Source: Arthrobacter gandavensis (lineage in GTDB: Bacteria > Actinomycetota > Actinomycetes > Actinomycetales > Micrococcaceae). From it: a DNA stretch of 64,000 bases. How positions within the stretch are numbered: position 1 is the first letter of the stretch; each line of letters starts with the position of its first letter. The notes beneath the pieces are model-generated. The model saw only the letters and a program-made list of their open reading frames with translations, made no database searches and was not told the origin of the DNA. Positions 60,013 to 64,000 of this stretch are shown here, piece after piece. The DNA is taken from contig NZ_JADKYW010000005.1 in assembly GCF_015355785.1 (NCBI RefSeq), forward strand, positions 837,468 through 901,467, given 5' to 3'. Position numbers and translations under genes: made by a program.

Positions 60013-61256
60013 GCACCAGCAACTCCAGTTTCCTGGCGGATTTCGCCGTCATGTCCAGCTTCGGCGCAACGGCAGGAGGCGGCGTCGACCGCCAAGCCGG
60101 AACACCCGAGGACCACGCCGTCCGCGCCTGGTTCAGCATCTGGCTCGCCGAACACGGTCTCACCGAAGCCGTTGACCCGGCGGGCAACCAGTTTGGGCTG
60201 GCGGAAATCGTGCCCGGAGCACCGTGGGTCCTGCTCGGCTCGCACCTTGATTCGCAGCCGCTGGCCGGACGGTACGACGGCGCTTACGGGGTGCTGGCCG
60301 CCGCCCACGCAGTGGTTCGGGCAGCAGCCGCCGCGGAAGCAGGCGAGCTGGTACCGGTCTTCAACCTGGCAGTGGTGAACTGGTTCAACGAGGAAGGCAG
60401 CCGCTTCACCCCCAGCATGATGGGCAGCGGCGTTTTCACGGGAAAGCTGTCCCTGGAAACAGCCCGTGCCACCTCGGACCTGGCCGGCACCACCGTGGCC
60501 CAGGCACTGGGCAACCCGTCCGCGCCGGGGACTGCCCCGGCTTTGGACTCCGTTGCCCGGTACGCGGAAATCCACATTGAACAGGGCCGCATCCTCGAGG
60601 AGACCGGCACCCAGGTAGGCATCGTGGATAAGACCTGGGCCGCCGCGAAGTATCAGGTCACGGTGGACGGGGACCAGTCCCACACCGGGTCCACGCGGAT
60701 GGTTGACCGCCGGGACGCCCTGTACGGAGCGTCGCTGGTCATCGCCGCGGCCCGGGACCTCACCGAAGAGTTCGAGCCGGGCCTGCTGCACAGTTCCGTG
60801 TCCCAGCTGCAGGTCCTGCCCAACTCTCCGGTGACGATCGCCCGCCAGGTGGTCATGAACCTGGACCTGCGTTCACCGGACGAATCCGTCCTCGCCCGCG
60901 CCATGGACCTGCTGGACAAGCGCATTGCCGACGCCGAGTCCCGGTCCCGGACCGGGGTCTCCCTGGCACTGACCCATCAGTGGGGGCTGAACCCCTACCA
61001 GCCGTCCGGCGTCCGGCTGGGCCATGCCGCGGCAGATGCGCTGGGCTTCAGCCACCGGGACATCATGACCGTGGCGGGGCATGACTCCACCAACCTCAAG
61101 GACCACGTACCCACCGTGATGCTGTTTGTGCCCAGCGTTGAAGGCATCTCACACAACGAAGCCGAGTTCACCCGCGATGAGGACGCCGTGCGCGGCGTCG
61201 AGCTCCTCACGGAGGTGGCGCAACGCCTGGTCCGCGGAGATTCGGTGGAAGACTAG
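60009..61256 (+). CDS. M20-family amidase (N-carbamoyl-L-amino acid hydrolase/allantoate amidohydrolase-like)
   Basis: This 415-residue metallo-hydrolase has LLGSHLDSQPLAGRYDGAYGVLAA, NWFNEEGSRFTPSMMGSGVFTG, HIEQGRILEETGTQVGIV and the C-terminal VAGHDSTNL and SHNEAEFTRDEDA. These fit the hydantoinase/carbamoylase and allantoate group. It likely hydrolyses an N-carbamoyl or ureido compound. Its start overlaps the amidohydrolase stop. With the PucR regulator and MHS transporter it suggests use of one amide-type compound. Confidence 0.9.
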   Translation: MSTSNSSFLADFAVMSSFGATAGGGVDRQAGTPEDHAVRAWFSIWLAEHGLTEAVDPAGNQFGLAEIVPGAPWVLLGSHLDSQPLAGRYDGAYGVLAAAHAVVRAAAAAEAGELVPVFNLAVVNWFNEEGSRFTPSMMGSGVFTGKLSLETARATSDLAGTTVAQALGNPSAPGTAPALDSVARYAEIHIEQGRILEETGTQVGIVDKTWAAAKYQVTVDGDQSHTGSTRMVDRRDALYGASLVIAAARDLTEEFEPGLLHSSVSQLQVLPNSPVTIARQVVMNLDLRSPDESVLARAMDLLDKRIADAESRSRTGVSLALTHQWGLNPYQPSGVRLGHAAADALGFSHRDIMTVAGHDSTNLKDHVPTVMLFVPSVEGISHNEAEFTRDEDAVRGVELLTEVAQRLVRGDSVED

Positions 61257-61340
61257 CCCGGCGCGGGTCCGGGCTCCCTTCTGGGTCCCCGGGCCCGGCG
61301 CGTAGACTCGCAGGCACCGCCAGCGAGAGGAAACCCGGCC

Positions 61341-63059
61341 ATGACCGATCCGCACCAGCCCGCGTGGTGGACCAGCGCCGTCGTCTACCAGATCTATCCG
61401 CGCAGCTTCGCGGACGGCAACGGGGACGGGATCGGGGACCTGCGCGGCATCCTTGCGCATCTGGATTATCTGCAGGACCTGGGCGTGGACGTCATCTGGC
61501 TGTCCCCGGTCCATGAATCGCCGCAGCGGGACAACGGCTACGACATTTCCAACTACCGCCGCATCGACCGGCTGTTCGGCACCGAAGAGGACTTCGACGA
61601 ACTGCTGGGGCAGCTCCATGTACGCGGCATGAAGCTGGTCATGGACTTGGTGGTAAACCACACCTCGAGCGAACATCCGGCGTTTCAGAAAGCCCGCACA
61701 TCACGGGACAATAAGTACCGGGACTACTTCTGGTGGCGGGACGCGCGTCCGGGCTTCGAACCGGGGGAACCCGGCGCCGAACCTAACAACTGGGGCTCGC
61801 ACTTTGGCGGACCAGCCTGGACGTACGAGCCGGAAACAGGGCAGTACTACCTGCATCTGTTCACCCCGCACCAGCCGGACCTGAACTGGGAAAACCCCGC
61901 CGTCCGGCACAAGGTGTACGAGATGATGCGCTGGTGGCTGGACCGCGGGGTGGACGGGTTCCGGATGGACGTCATCAACTTCATCTCCAAGGACCCGGCG
62001 CTTCCGGACGGACTGGTGGGGCCGGGCAGTATCTGGGGCGACGGTTCCCCGCATTTCACCAACGGGCCGCGCATCCATGAGTTCCTGGCGGAGATGCGCC
62101 GCGAGGTGTTCGAAGGGCGCGACGGCGGCTTCCTCACGGTGGGTGAAACGCCCGGGGCCACGGTGGAGCAGGCACTGCTCTACACCGACCCGTACCGGGC
62201 GGAGCTGGACATGGTCTTTCAGTTCGAACATGTCAGCCTGGACCAGATTGGTGGACGCAAATGGGATTACCGGCCGTTGAGCCTGCCGGACCTGAAGACC
62301 TCCTGGAACCGCTGGCAGCGCGGGCTCGCGGACCGCGGCTGGAACAGCCTGTACCTGAGCAACCATGACCAGCCGAGGCATCTGTCCCGGTTCGGGGACG
62401 ACGCCGGGTTCCGGTACGAATCGGCCACGCTTTGGGCAACCCTGCTGCACCTGCAGCGCGGCACGCCGTACGTCTACCAGGGCGAGGAGATCGGCATGAC
62501 CAACGCCGGCTTCACCACGGTTGAACAGTACCGGGATGTTGAATCCCTGAACTTCTACTCAGAATCCACGGCCCAGGGAACGCCCCCGGAGGAAGCCCTG
62601 GAGGCTCTGCGGGCCATGAGCCGGGACAACCCGCGCACCCCGATGCAGTGGACGGACGGGCCGAACGCCGGTTTCACCGAGGGACAGCCTTGGATCGACG
62701 TCAACCCGAACCACCGGCGCATCAACACCGAGGCGGACCGTTCAGCGGAAAAGTCGGTCTTCCGGTATTACCAGGACCTCATCCGGCTGCGGCACACCCA
62801 GGATGTGGTGGTCCTGGGCGACTTCCATCTGGAGGCCCCTGAACACCCGCGCCTGTTCGCCTACCGCCGCCGCCTCGATGACACCTCCTGGCTGGTCCTT
62901 GCCAACGTGTCCGGGGAAGTCCTGGAGGTCCCCCCGGGGCTTGCCCCGGACGGGCCGCTGCTCCTGGGCAACTACGCCGAGCTGGGGGACTCCGCAGAAC
63001 TGCGCCCGTGGGAGGTGCGGGTCCTGGACGCTTCTGCAACGCAGAGCTGGTCTGGCTAG
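61341..63059 (+). CDS. GH13 alpha-glucosidase
   Basis: This 572-residue enzyme cleaves terminal alpha-linked glucose. It has WTSAVVYQIYPRSFADGNGDG, VDVIWLSPVHESPQRDNGYD, nucleophile Asp in DGFRMDVINF, acid/base Glu in GFLTVGETPG and stabilising Asp in LSNHDQPRHLSRFGDD. Members include alpha-1,4- and oligo-1,6-glucosidases. It has no signal peptide. GAGAGGAAA precedes the start. It lies 34 bases upstream of the aldo/keto reductase and may be co-transcribed. Confidence 0.93.
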   Translation: MTDPHQPAWWTSAVVYQIYPRSFADGNGDGIGDLRGILAHLDYLQDLGVDVIWLSPVHESPQRDNGYDISNYRRIDRLFGTEEDFDELLGQLHVRGMKLVMDLVVNHTSSEHPAFQKARTSRDNKYRDYFWWRDARPGFEPGEPGAEPNNWGSHFGGPAWTYEPETGQYYLHLFTPHQPDLNWENPAVRHKVYEMMRWWLDRGVDGFRMDVINFISKDPALPDGLVGPGSIWGDGSPHFTNGPRIHEFLAEMRREVFEGRDGGFLTVGETPGATVEQALLYTDPYRAELDMVFQFEHVSLDQIGGRKWDYRPLSLPDLKTSWNRWQRGLADRGWNSLYLSNHDQPRHLSRFGDDAGFRYESATLWATLLHLQRGTPYVYQGEEIGMTNAGFTTVEQYRDVESLNFYSESTAQGTPPEEALEALRAMSRDNPRTPMQWTDGPNAGFTEGQPWIDVNPNHRRINTEADRSAEKSVFRYYQDLIRLRHTQDVVVLGDFHLEAPEHPRLFAYRRRLDDTSWLVLANVSGEVLEVPPGLAPDGPLLLGNYAELGDSAELRPWEVRVLDASATQSWSG

Positions 63060-63092
63060 GCTCGAACGACAGCCAGAGTGAAAGGAAGCACC

Positions 63093-63926
63093 ATGCCGAA
63101 CTCCGCCGCCCCCACCGTCACCCTCCGCAACGGCCTCGAGCTGCCCGCCCTCGGAATGGGCACGTGGCCTATGGACGATGCACAGGCGGCCGACGCCGTT
63201 GCCGCCGCAGTCGAGGCCGGCTACCGATTGTTCGACACAGCAGAGAACTACGGCAACGAGGTCGGTGTTGGCGAAGGCATCCGGCGCAGCGGCATCGCCC
63301 GCAGCGAAGTGGTCATCACCACCAAGTTCAACAAGCAGTGGCACAGCCGCGACGGCGTCCGCCGTGCATTCTCCTCATCGGCGCAGAAGCTCGGCACCGA
63401 ATACATCGACCTGCTCCTGGTGCACTGGCCGAACCCGGACCAGGACCGGTACGTGGAAGCCGTCCTGGGCCTGGCGGAACTGCTCGAAGAGGGCATGATC
63501 CGCGGCATCGGCGTCTCCAACTTCAAGCCGGCACACCTGCAGCGCCTCGCCGAGGCCGGAGTGGTCCCGGACCTGAACCAGATCCAGGTGGATCCCCGGC
63601 ACGTCCGGGAAGCGTCCCGGCAGGCGAACAACAGGCTCGGCATCGTCACCGAGTCATGGAGCCCGCTCGGACGGGACGGCGGGCTGCTGGAGGACACTGC
63701 AGTCACCGCCCTCGCCGCGAAGTACGGCAAGACCCCCGGACAGATTGTGCTGCGCTGGCACGTCCAGCAGGGCCTGGTTCCCATCCCGAAAGCCTCGTCA
63801 CCGGCGCACCTGGCGGAGAACCTGGCGGTCTTCGATTTCGCTTTGGAAGAAGCTGACATCGCGGACCTTTCGGCGCTGGACACCGGAGACGCCGGGATTC
63901 TGGACTCCGACAGCTTCGGCCACTGA
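63093..63926 (+). CDS. Aldo/keto reductase
   Basis: This 277-residue NADPH-dependent reductase has the AKR motifs GYRLFDTAENYGNEVGVG (catalytic Asp and Tyr), VVITTKFN (Lys), IDLLLVHWPNP (His), GVSNFKPAHL, ESWSPLGRDGGLL and VPIPKASSPAHLAENLAVFDF. AAAGGA at good spacing supports ATG at 63093. It resembles 2,5-diketo-D-gluconate reductase-type members; substrate unknown. Confidence 0.93.
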   Translation: MPNSAAPTVTLRNGLELPALGMGTWPMDDAQAADAVAAAVEAGYRLFDTAENYGNEVGVGEGIRRSGIARSEVVITTKFNKQWHSRDGVRRAFSSSAQKLGTEYIDLLLVHWPNPDQDRYVEAVLGLAELLEEGMIRGIGVSNFKPAHLQRLAEAGVVPDLNQIQVDPRHVREASRQANNRLGIVTESWSPLGRDGGLLEDTAVTALAAKYGKTPGQIVLRWHVQQGLVPIPKASSPAHLAENLAVFDFALEEADIADLSALDTGDAGILDSDSFGH

Positions 63927-63931
63927 CCCGG

Positions 63932-63964
63932 CCGCCTGCCGCCGTGCTTTCCGGCGGCAGGCGG
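63932..63964. terminator. Perfect 13-bp hairpin after the aldo/keto reductase
   Basis: CCGCCTGCCGCCG (63932-63944) pairs with CGGCGGCAGGCGG (63952-63964) across a 7-base loop. No T-run follows. Confidence 0.6.
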
Positions 63965-63982
63965 ATACGCTAGCGTCAGGGC

Positions 63983-64000
63983 ATGTCCCGCAGCGCCCTG
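63983..64000 (+). CDS. Possible start of a gene cut by the window end (partial)
   Basis: ATG at 63983 opens MSRSAL and runs to the last base. A GTCAGGG lies just upstream. Too short to identify. Confidence 0.3.

Noticed and set aside
61257-61320. G/C-rich stem-like sequence before the alpha-glucosidase
   Set aside because: Pairing is imperfect with several bulges and no clear terminator form.

Overview
The window is about 64 kb of high-GC chromosomal DNA from an actinobacterium, most probably a member of the Micrococcaceae (Arthrobacter sensu lato). Reasons: dense G/C third-position coding, GTG/TTG starts, an E1-type AceE end, a DUF222/HNH protein, a DUF6221 protein, a fused PxpBC, a bifunctional PutA without an N-terminal DNA-binding domain, and a tmRNA whose tag reads AKPMRTDFALAA, close to the form I recall for Arthrobacter. 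I see no phage, insertion sequence, CRISPR array or rRNA, and I recognised no tRNA. It looks like ordinary chromosome rich in catabolic gene sets.

Layout. 1-2.7 kb: end of aceE, an IclR regulator divergent from hydroxypyruvate isomerase, and a phosphodiesterase. 2.8-6.6 kb: a repeat-bearing DUF222-HNH protein and an ECF sigma factor coupled to a one-pass membrane protein. 6.6-11.4 kb: a MarR-controlled acyl-CoA-type operon (SDR, MaoC, orphan solute-binding lipoprotein, CoA ligase) with a three-part operator. 11.4-21.2 kb: malQ, small proteins, an SDR without YxxxK, a 3-hydroxyisobutyryl-CoA hydrolase-like enzyme, a small gene with a possible leaderless upstream ORF, an SDR and putA. 21.3-31.5 kb: DUF805 and PRC-barrel/DUF2382 proteins, fadD-like ligase, an M20 peptidase-AbgT transporter-ATP-grasp ligase operon, an SDR, a phosphoribosyltransferase and an HdeD-like protein. 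31.7-41.5 kb: amt, pxpA-pxpBC (5-oxoproline use), a ThDP enzyme, an aldehyde dehydrogenase, a pirin-GNAT-AhpD-like cluster and a reductase. 41.7-47.5 kb: rsbQ coupled to a PAS histidine kinase, GtrA, an SDR, an AAA ATPase, tmRNA and a P-loop kinase. 47.6-64 kb: a membrane protein, a FadR-type regulator coupled to a soluble Cache-domain protein, a polyamine-type ABC transporter operon, a TetR-like protein without its DNA-binding domain, a GNAT, an MHS-type transporter, a PucR regulator, amidohydrolase and M20 amidase genes, an alpha-glucosidase and an aldo/keto reductase.

How genes work together. Several sets are regulator-plus-target units: IclR/hyi, MarR/acyl-CoA operon, FadR+Cache/ABC importer, PucR/amidohydrolase-amidase. 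The recurring theme is uptake and hydrolysis of nitrogen-containing compounds (proline, 5-oxoproline, amidated amino acids, polyamine-like cations, ammonium).

Most interesting signals. Two intergenic palindromes, at 40891-40946 and 48237-48292, are both exactly 56 nt, share CGAGA/TCTCG ends and inner CGGCT/AGCCG blocks, and look like members of a dispersed repeat family. The RsbQ hydrolase is coupled to a histidine kinase rather than a phosphatase. The FadR-Cache pair and the M20-AbgT-ATP-grasp operon are plausible, little-described systems. All of this comes from reading the sequence; no database search was run.
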